From positions 1-64,000 of the forward strand of contig NZ_PJME01000017.1 in NCBI RefSeq assembly GCF_002954775.1: 64,000 nucleotides of DNA, read 5' to 3'. Origin of the DNA: Streptomyces geranii (lineage in GTDB: Bacteria; Actinomycetota; Actinomycetes; Streptomycetales; Streptomycetaceae). This document shows positions 1 to 9,518 of the stretch, piece after piece (positions within the stretch are counted from its first letter, which is position 1; each line of letters begins with the position of its first letter). The notes beneath the pieces are model-generated. The model searched no databases, had not been told where the DNA came from, and saw only the letters and a program-made list of their open reading frames with translations. The position numbers were made by a program, and so were the translations under genes.

Positions 1-32
1 GGGGACGGGGACGGCTCGTACGGGGTGAGTTT

Positions 33-390
<358 letters not shown>

Positions 391-457
391 ACACCTTCCA
401 GGGCGCTGAAACCACGGTGAAACCGCGCTGAATGCGGCCTGCCGCAATCTCCTCGGC

Positions 458-1425
<968 letters not shown>

Positions 1426-1429
<4 letters not shown>

Positions 1430-2217
1430 GCGCCTTCACCCTCGCCCTCCGCGACTCGAACACCATGCTGCGCCGCAACCTGCTGCACGCCCGCCGCTAC
1501 CCCTCCATGACCCTCAACCTGCTGCTCACGCCGATCATGCTGCTCCTGCTCTTCGTCTACATCTTCGGCGACGTGATGAGCGCGGGCATCGGCGGCAGCG
1601 GCGCCGACCGCTCCGACTACATCGCCTACATCGTCCCGGGCCTGCTGATGATGACCATCGGCTCCACCGTGATCGGGGCCGCCATCGCCGTCTCCATGGA
1701 CATGACCGAGGGCCTCATCGCCCGCTTCCGCACCATGGCCATCTACCGGGGATCGCTCCTCATCGGGCACGTCCTCGGCAGCGTGCTCCAGGTGCTCGCC
1801 AGCCTGGTCCTGGTCGGTGCCGTCGCCGTGGCCATCGGGTTCCGGTCGACGGACGCGACGGCCCTGGAATGGCTGGCCGCACTCGGACTGCTCGCCCTGT
1901 TCTCCCTCGCCCTCACCTGGATCGCCGTCGGCATGGGCATGGCCAGCCCGAACCCCGAGGCCGCCAGCAACATGGCCATGCCGCTGATCCTGCTCCCGCT
2001 CATCTCCAGCGCCTTCATCCCGGCCGACACCATGCCGGGCTGGTTCCAGCCGATCGCCGAGTACCAGCCCTTCACCCCGGCCATCGAGACCCTGCGCGGG
2101 CTGCTCCTCGGCACCGAGATCGGCAACGACGGCTGGATCGCCGTCGCCTGGTGCCTCGGCCTGATCGCCCTCGGCTACCGCTGGTCGACGGCGCAGTTCA
2201 ACCGCGACCCGAAGTAG
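1426..2217 (+). CDS. ABC-2 type permease (DrrB family)
   Basis: This is a 263-aa integral membrane partner of the ATPase encoded just upstream. It has about six hydrophobic segments and the ABC-2 membrane fold. A short basic N-terminus precedes the first membrane helix (LNLLLTPIMLLLLFVYIFG). The loop after the second helix and the NPEAASNMAMPL region match the DrrB/NodJ pattern. It starts within the last codons of the ATPase gene, so expression is coupled. Its 3' end overlaps the convergent AfsR-like gene by 20 bp. Together the pair forms a small exporter, probably for a hydrophobic compound; nothing else in the window identifies the cargo. Confidence 0.93.
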
Positions 2218-5200
2218 CGGTGGCGGTGGAGCCGGCGGCAGAGGCGACGCCGGCGGCAGAGGTGGCAGCGGTGGTGGTGGCAGAGGCGGAAGCCACCGCC
2301 GTGACGACAGCCCGGGCCGCGTCCCGCAGTCCGTCCCGTCCCAGGGCGGCGTACTCCGACACGGCGTCGGCGTACGCCGCCCTGTCGGCCTGCTCGGCCG
2401 CCCGCCGGGCGCGGTCCGACGACATCGTCGGCTGGTAGTCGCGCAGCACCCCAAGCCGCTCGGCCAGCGCGATCATCCGTACGGCGGCCGGGATGTCGTC
2501 GCCGGACGCGAGCGCCGCCGTGCCGAGGGCGTGCAGCGCCGTCCCGTACAGCACCTCCATGGGCGAACCGGCCGGGCCGTCCAGCATGGTCCGCAGGTCC
2601 TGGCGCAGCCGGACGACCACCTCGGCGACCTGCTCGACGCGGCCGACGTGCGCGTGCGCCGTCACCGCCGCCGACTGGATCTGCAGCACCCACCGGTCCA
2701 GGAAGGGATCGCCGCCGTGCAGCGTGTACGCCCCGGTCACCCCCTCCAGGGCGCCGCGCCACAGGCCGAGCCCGACCTCCGTCAGCCCGCGGGCGAGCGC
2801 GATCTCGGCGCGTCCGCCGAGGCCGGGGCTGTGGAAGTCGTCCGGCTGCGGGATGCTGCGGCCCTCCGCCTGCCGCAGCCAGTACTCGGCCTCGTCGGGA
2901 TCGCCGCGATGCAGACAGGCGAGGACCAGACCACTGCGTACGCCGATGGAGTCGTGCTCGTCACCGAGCCGCGGCAGCGCCTCCAGCGCCGCCATGAGGT
3001 GCGTGTACGCGGCCTCGCCGCCCTCCGTCCTCAGATACAGCTCGCCCAGCCGGGCATGGCCCATGACCTGGAGGAACGGATTGTCGACCGGGGCCAGCGC
3101 GGTGATGATCCGGCGGGCCGAGGCGAGCGCGCGGTCGATGTCGTGCTCGTACTCCCACACATAGGTGGCGACGCACTCGGCGATACCGGCGAGCAGCGGC
3201 TCCTCGCTGTCGCAGAGCCGCCGCAGCACCTCGTGGTCCGGAGGCCGCATCTCGGGGACCGCGCAGAGCACGATCGCGATGGCGCGCGCCAGGGTGTCCG
3301 GCGGGGCCGGGGGCAGCCGCCGCAGGGTGACCAACTGGCGTACGGCGTGCGGGCCGTAGCCCATGAACAGGATCGCCGTCGACAACACGGCGGCGGAGCG
3401 GGCGACTTCGACGTACTCGGACCCGGGCTCGGGACGGTAGTGCGACAGGAGCGGGCCGGTCTCCGCGGTGAGGGCGGCGAGGCGGGTGAAGTTGGAGCCG
3501 GTGGACCACAGGGCGGTGAGGACGGCGGTGAGTGCGGCGACGGTGGGACCGTCCGTGCGGGCCAGGGCGTGCCGCAGGGCGAGTACGAGGTTGTCCTGCT
3601 CGGCCCTGACCAGCTCCCAGGCGGTCATCGGTCCCGAGCCGAAGAACCAGTCGTGGTACGTGACCCCGAACTCCCTTGCCCAGCCCAGGAACCGGTCGAG
3701 GGCCACCTCGTCCTCGCCCGCCTCGGTACGCCGGGCCGCGCTGAACTCCCGTACGGTCTCCAGCATTCGGAAGCGGACGCCGGCCGGGGTGTCGGCGACG
3801 GTGAGCAGCGACTGGTCGGCCAGCTGCTCCAGGACGAACAGGGCGTCCCCGCCCAGGACTTGCTCCGCCGCCTCGCCGGAGAAGCCGCCGGGGAACACGG
3901 ACAGCAGGCGCAGCGCGGCCCGGGCCTCCGCGTCGAGGAGGTTCCAGCTCCAGTCGACGACGGCGTGCAGTGTGCGGTGGCGCTCCGGTACGCCCCGGAC
4001 CCCGCCGCGCAGCAGCGCGAACCGGTCGCCGAGGCGGCGGGCGATCTCCGGGACGGACAGGACCCGTACGCGCGCCGCCGCCAGTTCGACGGCGAGCGGC
4101 AGCCCGTCGAGGTGTCGGCAGAGCCCGGCGACGGCGTCCGGCGGCAGCTCCACACCGGGCCGGGCGGCGCGGGCCCGTTGGCCGAACAGCTCGACGGAGG
4201 TGGCGAGTCGGAGTTCGGGGAGTGCGTATACGGCCTCCGAGGTCAGACCGAGCGGGGCCCGGCTGGTGACGAGCACCCGCAGCTCCCGGGCGGACGAGAC
4301 CAGCGCCTGTACGAGGGCGGCGGCACCGGCGACGACCTGCTCGCAGTTGTCGAGGACCAGCAGGGCGGGCCCGGTGCCGAGGACGCCGAGGATGCCGGGC
4401 ACGGGATCGTGACCGCCGAGCGCGCCGGGCCGCGCCTCACCGGCGCCGAGCGCGGAGGCGACCTCGGCGGCCACGTCGTCGTCCCTGGTGACACCGGCGA
4501 GCGGCACGAAGTACACGACGCGCTGCTCGGCCCGGCGGCTGACGGCGTGCGCGAGCCGGGTCTTGCCGAGACCGCCGGGCCCGACGACGGTGACGGCACG
4601 CGATCCGCCCAACAGCCGTTCCACGGCGGCGATGTCGTCGTCCCGGCCGAGCAGCGGATTGGGCTCGTGCGGCACACCGTGCCGGAGCACGGGTGCCTCG
4701 CCGAGCAGCAACTCTCGCTGTACGGACTTGAGTTGCGCCCCCGGATCGGTGCCGAGCGTGTCGCGCAGCTCGCGCCGGTACGCCTCGTAGCGGGCCAGCG
4801 CGGCGGACGGCCCCGTCGACCGGGCCTCGCCGCGCAGCAGTTCGGCGAGCACCTCCTCGTCGCGGGGGTGCTCGGCAGCCACGGCGGCCAGCGGCCCGGC
4901 GGCCTCCGCGTGCCGCCCGAGCCGGGCGAGCGCGAGGGCGCGGGCGCGGACGAGGGAACGGTGGACGGGGGCACGCTCGGCACGCAGGGCGGCGACGGGA
5001 TCGCCGTCCTGGTCGGCGGCGGGGGTGCCCTCCCACAGGGCGAGCCCGGCCTCGGCGGCGGCGAGGGACCCGGCGTGGTCGCCGGCGCGGGCGCGGTCCG
5101 AGCACTCGGCGGCACGCAACAACAGGGCGGAACTGTCGACCTGTTCCTCGGCGAGGGCGAGCCGGTAGCCGGTGGGTGTGCTGGCGATGACATCGGCACC

Positions 5201-5413
5201 GAGCTGGGTCCGGGCCCTGGACACGAGCACCTGGAGCGCCTTGCCGGGCCGCTCGGGCAACTCGTCCGGCCACAGCCCGGCCACCAGCCGCTCGGTGCTG
5301 CAGCCGGTGCGGTGGTCGCCGGCGAGGAGCGCGAGCAAGGCACGGAGCCGGGGCGCGGTGACCTCCTGGCCGCGGTGGGCCACGCGGGGGAGGAGGGTCA
5401 GGTCGGTGGGCAT
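2198..5413 (-). CDS. AfsR-like BTAD/STAND transcriptional regulator
   Basis: A 1071-aa regulator. Residues about 1-90 form a winged-helix OmpR/SARP DNA-binding domain and 95-245 a bacterial transcriptional activator (BTAD) domain. From about 255 there is an NB-ARC-type STAND ATPase with P-loop GPGGLGKTR at 278-286 and a VLDNCEQV Walker B. A long helical, TPR-like C-terminal half follows. The frame stays open upstream, but the ATG at 5413 opens the conserved DNA-binding domain directly, and the upstream frame belongs to the next gene in a different phase. The last ~40 residues are low-complexity Ala/Thr/Ser. Such proteins activate secondary metabolism or local operons after nucleotide-driven oligomerisation. 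Its target is unknown; the exporter lies tail to tail with it. Confidence 0.88.
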   Translation of the reverse strand: MPTDLTLLPRVAHRGQEVTAPRLRALLALLAGDHRTGCSTERLVAGLWPDELPERPGKALQVLVSRARTQLGADVIASTPTGYRLALAEEQVDSSALLLRAAECSDRARAGDHAGSLAAAEAGLALWEGTPAADQDGDPVAALRAERAPVHRSLVRARALALARLGRHAEAAGPLAAVAAEHPRDEEVLAELLRGEARSTGPSAALARYEAYRRELRDTLGTDPGAQLKSVQRELLLGEAPVLRHGVPHEPNPLLGRDDDIAAVERLLGGSRAVTVVGPGGLGKTRLAHAVSRRAEQRVVYFVPLAGVTRDDDVAAEVASALGAGEARPGALGGHDPVPGILGVLGTGPALLVLDNCEQVVAGAAALVQALVSSARELRVLVTSRAPLGLTSEAVYALPELRLATSVELFGQRARAARPGVELPPDAVAGLCRHLDGLPLAVELAAARVRVLSVPEIARRLGDRFALLRGGVRGVPERHRTLHAVVDWSWNLLDAEARAALRLLSVFPGGFSGEAAEQVLGGDALFVLEQLADQSLLTVADTPAGVRFRMLETVREFSAARRTEAGEDEVALDRFLGWAREFGVTYHDWFFGSGPMTAWELVRAEQDNLVLALRHALARTDGPTVAALTAVLTALWSTGSNFTRLAALTAETGPLLSHYRPEPGSEYVEVARSAAVLSTAILFMGYGPHAVRQLVTLRRLPPAPPDTLARAIAIVLCAVPEMRPPDHEVLRRLCDSEEPLLAGIAECVATYVWEYEHDIDRALASARRIITALAPVDNPFLQVMGHARLGELYLRTEGGEAAYTHLMAALEALPRLGDEHDSIGVRSGLVLACLHRGDPDEAEYWLRQAEGRSIPQPDDFHSPGLGGRAEIALARGLTEVGLGLWRGALEGVTGAYTLHGGDPFLDRWVLQIQSAAVTAHAHVGRVEQVAEVVVRLRQDLRTMLDGPAGSPMEVLYGTALHALGTAALASGDDIPAAVRMIALAERLGVLRDYQPTMSSDRARRAAEQADRAAYADAVSEYAALGRDGLRDAARAVVTAVASASATTTAATSAAGVASAAGSTATATSGRG

Positions 5414-5492
5414 TTGTGCAGGGTAGCCAAGGGGGTTGGGCTGTGCGTCAACTCGTGTGCGGTGGCGTGCAGTTCGGGGTGCTGTTCGGGTG

Positions 5493-6626
5493 CTAGAGGA
5501 GGTGCGTGAGGGAGTTCTGCTTGAGGATCTCGCGCAGCCACGGGCTGCGTACGGCCGGTAGCCGGGCCATGGTGCGGTGGAACACGCGCGGGTCGGCACG
5601 GAACGGCTGTGGGGGAAGCGGTGCGAGCGGGTCGTCACGGAGCACGTCGAGGGGGATGACGCCGGACGCGAGGACGGGCGGGTACGGCTCGGGGAAGACC
5701 AGGGACAGCCACACACCGAACGGCAGCGGCACCCAGTATGCCGAGGTGGTCGGATCGGCGGGGGCCCAGGTTTCCCCCGTCTGAGGATGGGTGGGTACGA
5801 GGAGGATGTCGGCGTGGGCGTGGGCGTCGGAGCCGGTGCCGGTGTCGGGCGCGGGCAGTTCCGGTCCGGCCAGGACAGCGCGCCGTGCCGAAGGCCCGGT
5901 GGGCAGCAGGGTGTCGAGGGCGCGTCGGAAGAGGTCCGCGACCAGGCCGTCCGGGACGGTGACGGGTCGTCCCTCCGAGGCGGCCAGCAGATGGGCGAGC
6001 GCCTGGCCCGCGGCGGCCACCCACCGCGGGCTCCACGACCAGAAGTGGCTCGACCCGAGCCGTGACCCTCCCCAGGTGGCGACCGGCTCGAAGGGAGGCG
6101 TGGCACTCCCCTCCGCCACCAACTCCGCCCAGGACAACGGCATAACGTCTGTGTCGCCGCCGCCGTCGACAGGGCACCGACGCACCGCGTCCGGGGCGAG
6201 CCACGTGGCCTGCCATAGCGAACAGTCGTCGATCCTGGTCGCCACGAGCGACCCGCACGCCTCGCAGGCCGCGTTGGGGCCTTCGCGGCCGTCGAGCCCG
6301 CAACAGGCGCCACCGAGTCGCTCCGGGAACAACACGGTTCCGCGCGTGTCCCCGGGAGCGACGACGATCGCGCCGGACGCGCCGTAGGACAGGGCGTGGA
6401 CCGGCGCGAGAACACCACGAAGAGCCGCCTCCTCCGAACCGACCTCCTCCCAACGCCGCCAGGGCGGCCCCCAGGGCTCCGTCTCGACGGCGAACGTGCC
6501 CGGCTCCATGAGCACGGGGAGCTGGATTGCGTTCCCGTACTTCTGATGGGCATGGACGGGCAGGGCGACCTGGGACAGGGGGGTGGTCAGCGGGGCGTCG
6601 CACCCCGCGCACACGAAAACGAACAA
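5493..6626 (-). CDS. Hypothetical protein with paired CxxC motifs
   Basis: A 377-aa protein whose family I do not recognise by name. It opens with a zinc-ribbon-like CAGC at residues 6-9 and carries a second CEAC at 121-124 with CC at 108-109, so a metal site shared between distant CxxC pairs is plausible. There is no signal peptide or membrane helix. The C-terminal part is rich in Pro and Trp, with a motif AYWVPLPFGVWLSLVFPEPYP. The TTG start at 6626 is preceded by a GGGAAGA ribosome-binding site. It lies downstream of the XRE/DUF397 pair on the same strand (19 bp gap to DUF397), so it may be co-transcribed with it. Function unknown. Confidence 0.75.
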   Translation of the reverse strand: MFVFVCAGCDAPLTTPLSQVALPVHAHQKYGNAIQLPVLMEPGTFAVETEPWGPPWRRWEEVGSEEAALRGVLAPVHALSYGASGAIVVAPGDTRGTVLFPERLGGACCGLDGREGPNAACEACGSLVATRIDDCSLWQATWLAPDAVRRCPVDGGGDTDVMPLSWAELVAEGSATPPFEPVATWGGSRLGSSHFWSWSPRWVAAAGQALAHLLAASEGRPVTVPDGLVADLFRRALDTLLPTGPSARRAVLAGPELPAPDTGTGSDAHAHADILLVPTHPQTGETWAPADPTTSAYWVPLPFGVWLSLVFPEPYPPVLASGVIPLDVLRDDPLAPLPPQPFRADPRVFHRTMARLPAVRSPWLREILKQNSLTHLL

Positions 6627-6645
6627 GTCTTCCCGATTCGCTGGG

Positions 6646-6828
6646 TCACTGCGCGGCGGTGAACTTCCGCCAGGCGGTGGGGGAGAGGTGGAGTATGGGG
6701 GCGTCGGGGGTGGGTGCTTTGGAGTCGCGGACGGCTACGACTCCGGGGAAGTTGCGGGCGACTTCTACGCACTCCTGTGCCAGTTGGCTGTAGCTGGACT
6801 TCACGAAGTCGAACTTGGACACGGTCAC
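6646..6828 (-). CDS. DUF397 small protein
   Basis: A 60-aa protein with the DUF397 pattern: FVKSSYS near the start, ECVEVA, VAVRDSK, and a C-terminal LSPTAWRKF. In Streptomyces these small acidic proteins almost always lie immediately after an Scr1-type XRE regulator and are thought to interact with it, as in the WhiJ-like and AbaA-like loci. Here the GTG start overlaps the stop of the XRE gene by 4 bp (GTGA), fitting a coupled pair. Confidence 0.93.
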   Translation of the reverse strand: MTVSKFDFVKSSYSQLAQECVEVARNFPGVVAVRDSKAPTPDAPILHLSPTAWRKFTAAQ

Positions 6829-7733
6829 ATTTCCTTGCGTAGGTCGCCGATGAGTGCGAGGGAATCGCGGGGGGCCAGGGCGAGCCGGGACGTGCTGTCG
6901 AAGGCTGTGATGTAGAGGTTGCTCTCGGCCTCGTTCTCCGCCCAGACCATGCCCTTCATGGTGTCACTCTGGACCACGTCCAACGCCTCGTTCTCCATGA
7001 AGGAGAGGATGCAGAACGCGCCGGAAATGCAGGGATGAGCACCGGCTCGGAACGGAAGCACCTGTAGGCGCACGTTCGGCAACTCCGCGACGTCCAGCAG
7101 GCGTTCCAGTTGGGCGCGCATGACCGAGGCGCCGCCGATCTGCTGGTGCAGCGCCGCTTCCCAGATCACCGCGTGCATCTGGATGGGACGTTCACCGAGC
7201 AGCCGTTCCTGGCGCTTGCGCCTGACCTCGACCCAGCGCTCGACGTCGAACGGATCTCCCCAGGTGCTGCTTTCGTCAATGGCCAGAGCCCGCGTGTATT
7301 CGGAGGTCTGGAACAGTCCCGGGATCAGCGAGGACTGCCAGTTGCGCATGCGCTCGGCGACATCCTCCATCCCGAGGTACTCGGCGGTGGAACCGCTGTC
7401 GACAGTGTTGCGCCACCAGCCCTTCGCCTTGCGCCGCTCGCGGTCCAGCTGGGCCAGCTCCAGCAGCCGGGCGAGGACCCTGGGGTCCTCCAGTCCGTAG
7501 AACTCGCACAGCACCCGGATGTCCGGGTCGCGCATCGGCACCCAGCCGCGCTCCATCTTCACGATCTTGGTGCCGGTCGCGTTGATGGACTCGGCAGCCT
7601 GCTGCTGGGTCCTGCCGGCGGCGTCGCGCAGCCGCAGCAGCTCTCCACCTAGCTTGCGCGCCAGGACAGTTGACACCTGTCCCTGCCGGGGCTGAGTCGA
7701 TCTCGTCACGGCCACACTGTGTCGCACAGCCAT
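6825..7733 (-). CDS. Scr1/WhiJ-type XRE regulator with DUF5753
   Basis: A 302-aa regulator. Residues about 28-85 hold the helix-turn-helix (LGGELLRLRDAAGRTQQQAA, then INATGTKIVKMERG). The rest is the DUF5753 domain with its marker features WWRNTV, EDVAERMRNWQSSLIPGLFQT, and RQERLL. Regulators of this kind pair with a DUF397 protein, encoded next with a 4-bp overlap, and with an RsbW-like ATPase, encoded divergently. They tune development or antibiotic production. The ATG at 7733 has no evident Shine-Dalgarno; a downstream GTG is an alternative, and leaderless translation is possible. A short palindrome in the divergent promoter region (7761-7774) is a candidate operator. Confidence 0.92.
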   Translation of the reverse strand: MAVRHSVAVTRSTQPRQGQVSTVLARKLGGELLRLRDAAGRTQQQAAESINATGTKIVKMERGWVPMRDPDIRVLCEFYGLEDPRVLARLLELAQLDRERRKAKGWWRNTVDSGSTAEYLGMEDVAERMRNWQSSLIPGLFQTSEYTRALAIDESSTWGDPFDVERWVEVRRKRQERLLGERPIQMHAVIWEAALHQQIGGASVMRAQLERLLDVAELPNVRLQVLPFRAGAHPCISGAFCILSFMENEALDVVQSDTMKGMVWAENEAESNLYITAFDSTSRLALAPRDSLALIGDLRKEM

Positions 7734-7760
7734 TACGCAGTCGAATGACTTGGCATTTTC

Positions 7761-7774
7761 AGGAAGAACTTCCT
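7761..7774. promoter_or_regulatory. Short palindrome in XRE/ATPase divergent region
   Basis: AGGAAG-AA-CTTCCT is a 6-bp inverted repeat with a 2-bp centre in an AT-richer patch between the divergent XRE (start 7733) and ATPase (start 7855) genes. It is a candidate autoregulatory operator for the XRE protein; this is inference from position and symmetry only. Confidence 0.4.
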
Positions 7775-7854
7775 CAGTTCGATTGTGCTGAGAGTTGAGG
7801 CGCGACTACCTTCGGTGCCCGGACACTCACCCCACGCACTCGGAGGTGCACCCC

Positions 7855-8298
7855 ATGCTCGACCCCCTCCTCCACGAGGACCGCCTCGACTACACCCCCG
7901 TCCCCCGCAGCGTCCCCCTCGCCCGAACCCGCACCGCCCGGCTGGTCGTCGAGTGGGGGCACCCGGAGCTGGCCGGTGATGTCGCCCTCGTCGTCAGCGA
8001 GTTGATGACCAACGCCCTGCTGCACGGGAGCATCCGGGGGCGCCTCATCCGCGTACGACTGACCCTCACCGCCGACGCCCTGCGCGTCGAGGTGAGCGAT
8101 CCGCGTGCCGAGCGGGTGCCGTGTGCTCGGGAGGTGGGCGGGGACGATCAGTTCGGGCGGGGGCTTTTGCTGGTGGGGGCGTTGGCCGGGCGGTGGGGGG
8201 TGGGGCCTCGGGAGGGGGTGGGGAAGACGGTGTGGGCGGAGTGGGGGCCGGCTGTCGCCCCATGTGATGGCGTTCCGCTCATCGGGCTCAAGAAGTGA
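7855..8298 (+). CDS. RsbW-like ATP-binding protein (HATPase_c_2)
   Basis: A 147-aa stand-alone GHKL ATPase of the anti-sigma/regulatory type common in Streptomyces. The N-box is SELMTNALLHG (Asn53), and the nucleotide-lid glycines appear in FGRGLLLVGALAG. There is no sensor or phosphoacceptor domain. The open frame extends upstream, but ATG 7855 follows a GGAGGTG ribosome-binding site by 6 bases and starts the conserved fold. It is divergent from the XRE gene, a standard pairing with Scr1/DUF397 loci. It may bind a sigma factor or an anti-anti-sigma partner; the target is not in view. Confidence 0.9.
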   Translation: MLDPLLHEDRLDYTPVPRSVPLARTRTARLVVEWGHPELAGDVALVVSELMTNALLHGSIRGRLIRVRLTLTADALRVEVSDPRAERVPCAREVGGDDQFGRGLLLVGALAGRWGVGPREGVGKTVWAEWGPAVAPCDGVPLIGLKK

Positions 8299-8360
8299 CG
8301 GGAATGGCGCTAGCGTGGGCGTGTGCCGGAACGCGGCTCGACGAGTGGAAGGGGCGGCCG

Positions 8361-8714
8361 ATGACCATGCCGTATATGGACGGGGACGGTCCACTGATCC
8401 CTCGGCCCGAGCTGACGCTGCCCGATCTGCGGCAGGCCGTGGCCACCGTCGCTCCGTCCCGGTTGCCCGAGTTCTTCGATGACCTGCAGAAGGCTTTCGT
8501 GCGTGCCGGGGACGAGGACAGCGTCGTACCGATCCGGATGTTCTACCGGCAGTGGGGCGTCGTCGTGGAGATCGAGAGGCACCCGGAGACGGCCCGCAGG
8601 CTGCACGTCGCCGAGCAGGCGATCAGCAGCGCCGACCCTGACGTACGGGAGCGGGCGATCCAGGAGGCAGGCGAGATCGTACAGGCGGCTCACCGTGAGG
8701 TCGCCGGTGGCTGA
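8361..8714 (+). CDS. DUF6247-like small protein
   Basis: A 117-aa acidic protein with the layout of DUF6247: the central LPEFFDDLQKAFVRAGDEDSV stretch (contiguous quote shortened here to motif LPEFFDDL), then FYRQWGVVVEIERHPE. In Streptomyces such proteins often precede a short RelE-like or unknown protein, suggesting an antitoxin-like or partner role; that is inference. ATG 8361 has an upstream GGAAGGGG site. The next gene begins inside its 3' end. Confidence 0.7.
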   Translation: MTMPYMDGDGPLIPRPELTLPDLRQAVATVAPSRLPEFFDDLQKAFVRAGDEDSVVPIRMFYRQWGVVVEIERHPETARRLHVAEQAISSADPDVRERAIQEAGEIVQAAHREVAGG

Positions 8715-8964
8715 CTGGCACTGGGAGCTGTTCCAGGACGACCTGCTGGAAGGCCTCCCGGAGGTGGCACGCGCCGAGACGGACCGGCTGGCCAACGAGA
8801 TCGCCGTACGCGAGTCCATGGTTTTCCTGGAGGGGGCCGCCTGCACCGGTCCGGGGCCTGGCGTGCGGACCGAGAGCCTGGGGCCCACGGGACGTACCGC
8901 TTCGGCACGTTCCGTCAGGCCGTCCCCGTACGGAGATTCATGTCGGCTTGGTCTGGGCGGCTGA
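8695..8964 (+). pseudogene. Possible partner of DUF6247, probably frame-shifted
   Basis: An 89-aa frame opens with GTG 8695 inside the 3' end of the DUF6247 gene. Its first ~45 residues (ADWHWELFQDD, then EVARAETDRLANEIAVR) look like the N-terminus of the small partner protein that usually follows DUF6247. After about residue 45 the composition turns to Gly/Pro/Arg-rich and the expected strand-rich C-terminus is missing. A sensible C-terminal peptide (EIHVGLVWAA) appears in another frame around 8934-8964. I therefore suspect a frameshift and decay, but a short intact gene cannot be excluded. Confidence 0.4.
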
Positions 8965-9028
8965 GGGTGTTCGGGCCTGGTCCAAGGCCAGTAGAGTGCG
9001 GGCTTCACCAGTGCTGGGGGAGGTTTTC

Positions 9029-9472
9029 GTGTTCGGTCTGTCGGGGCAGAGGCTGCAGCGGGGCTTCGCGGAGTTGGGGAATCTCACCGGCCGCACGCTG
9101 GAGGAGATCGTCGCCGTAGTTGGTTCACCGGTCAGTCAAAGCATGGCGGGGCCGGGGCAAACCCTGTTCCAGTGGCAGAGCGGCAGCTACCACATCGCGC
9201 TCCTCTTCGAAGAGGGTCTGTTCGCGGGCATCATGAGTGAGGACTCGGGAGCGTTGCCCGGAGGGCGGAAGCTGGCTCAGGGGTTCGCGGGTCTCGGTAA
9301 TCTCGTGGGCCGCAGCCGGGACGACATCATCGCTGTGGTCGGGCCCTACTCCAGCTTCAGCCTGGTGGGGTCCAATCAGGTACTTCTGCAATGGCAGAGC
9401 GACGTCTACCACATCGCGCTCCTCTTCGAAGAGGACAACTGCATGGGGATCACGCACGAGTTCGCCATCTGA
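9029..9472 (+). CDS. Small protein of two tandem BamE/BLIP-like domains
   Basis: A 147-aa protein built from two copies of one ~64-residue unit with a period of 73 residues (about 7-70 and 80-143). Each unit has the order [R/K]L..GFA.LGNL.GR, then a helix with [E/D][E/D]I[V/I]AVVG, then [F/L]QWQS..YHIALLFEE. A helix pair followed by three strands with a conserved Trp is the pattern of BamE/SmpA and BLIP-type modules; I infer the fold, not a function. No signal peptide is present. GTG 9029 is preceded by GGGGGAGG, so the longer open frame (from 8948) is not used. The repeats share an identical 27-base block, indicating recent duplication or gene conversion. Confidence 0.75.
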   Translation: MFGLSGQRLQRGFAELGNLTGRTLEEIVAVVGSPVSQSMAGPGQTLFQWQSGSYHIALLFEEGLFAGIMSEDSGALPGGRKLAQGFAGLGNLVGRSRDDIIAVVGPYSSFSLVGSNQVLLQWQSDVYHIALLFEEDNCMGITHEFAI

Positions 9473-9518
9473 CCGGACCGCTTGGAGCAGTGGAGAACGG
9501 ATACCGGGTCCTGCCCCG

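Noticed and set aside
2531..5509. A 992-residue open frame on the plus strand opposite the AfsR-like gene
   Set aside because: It mirrors the codon bias of the minus-strand gene, has no recognisable domain and is rich in Gly/Glu/Arg as antisense frames are in GC-rich DNA.
2198..6553. One 1451-residue minus-strand protein spanning the AfsR-like gene and beyond
   Set aside because: The first ~380 residues are out of frame with the real upstream gene and have shadow composition; the DNA-binding domain starts at the ATG at 5413.
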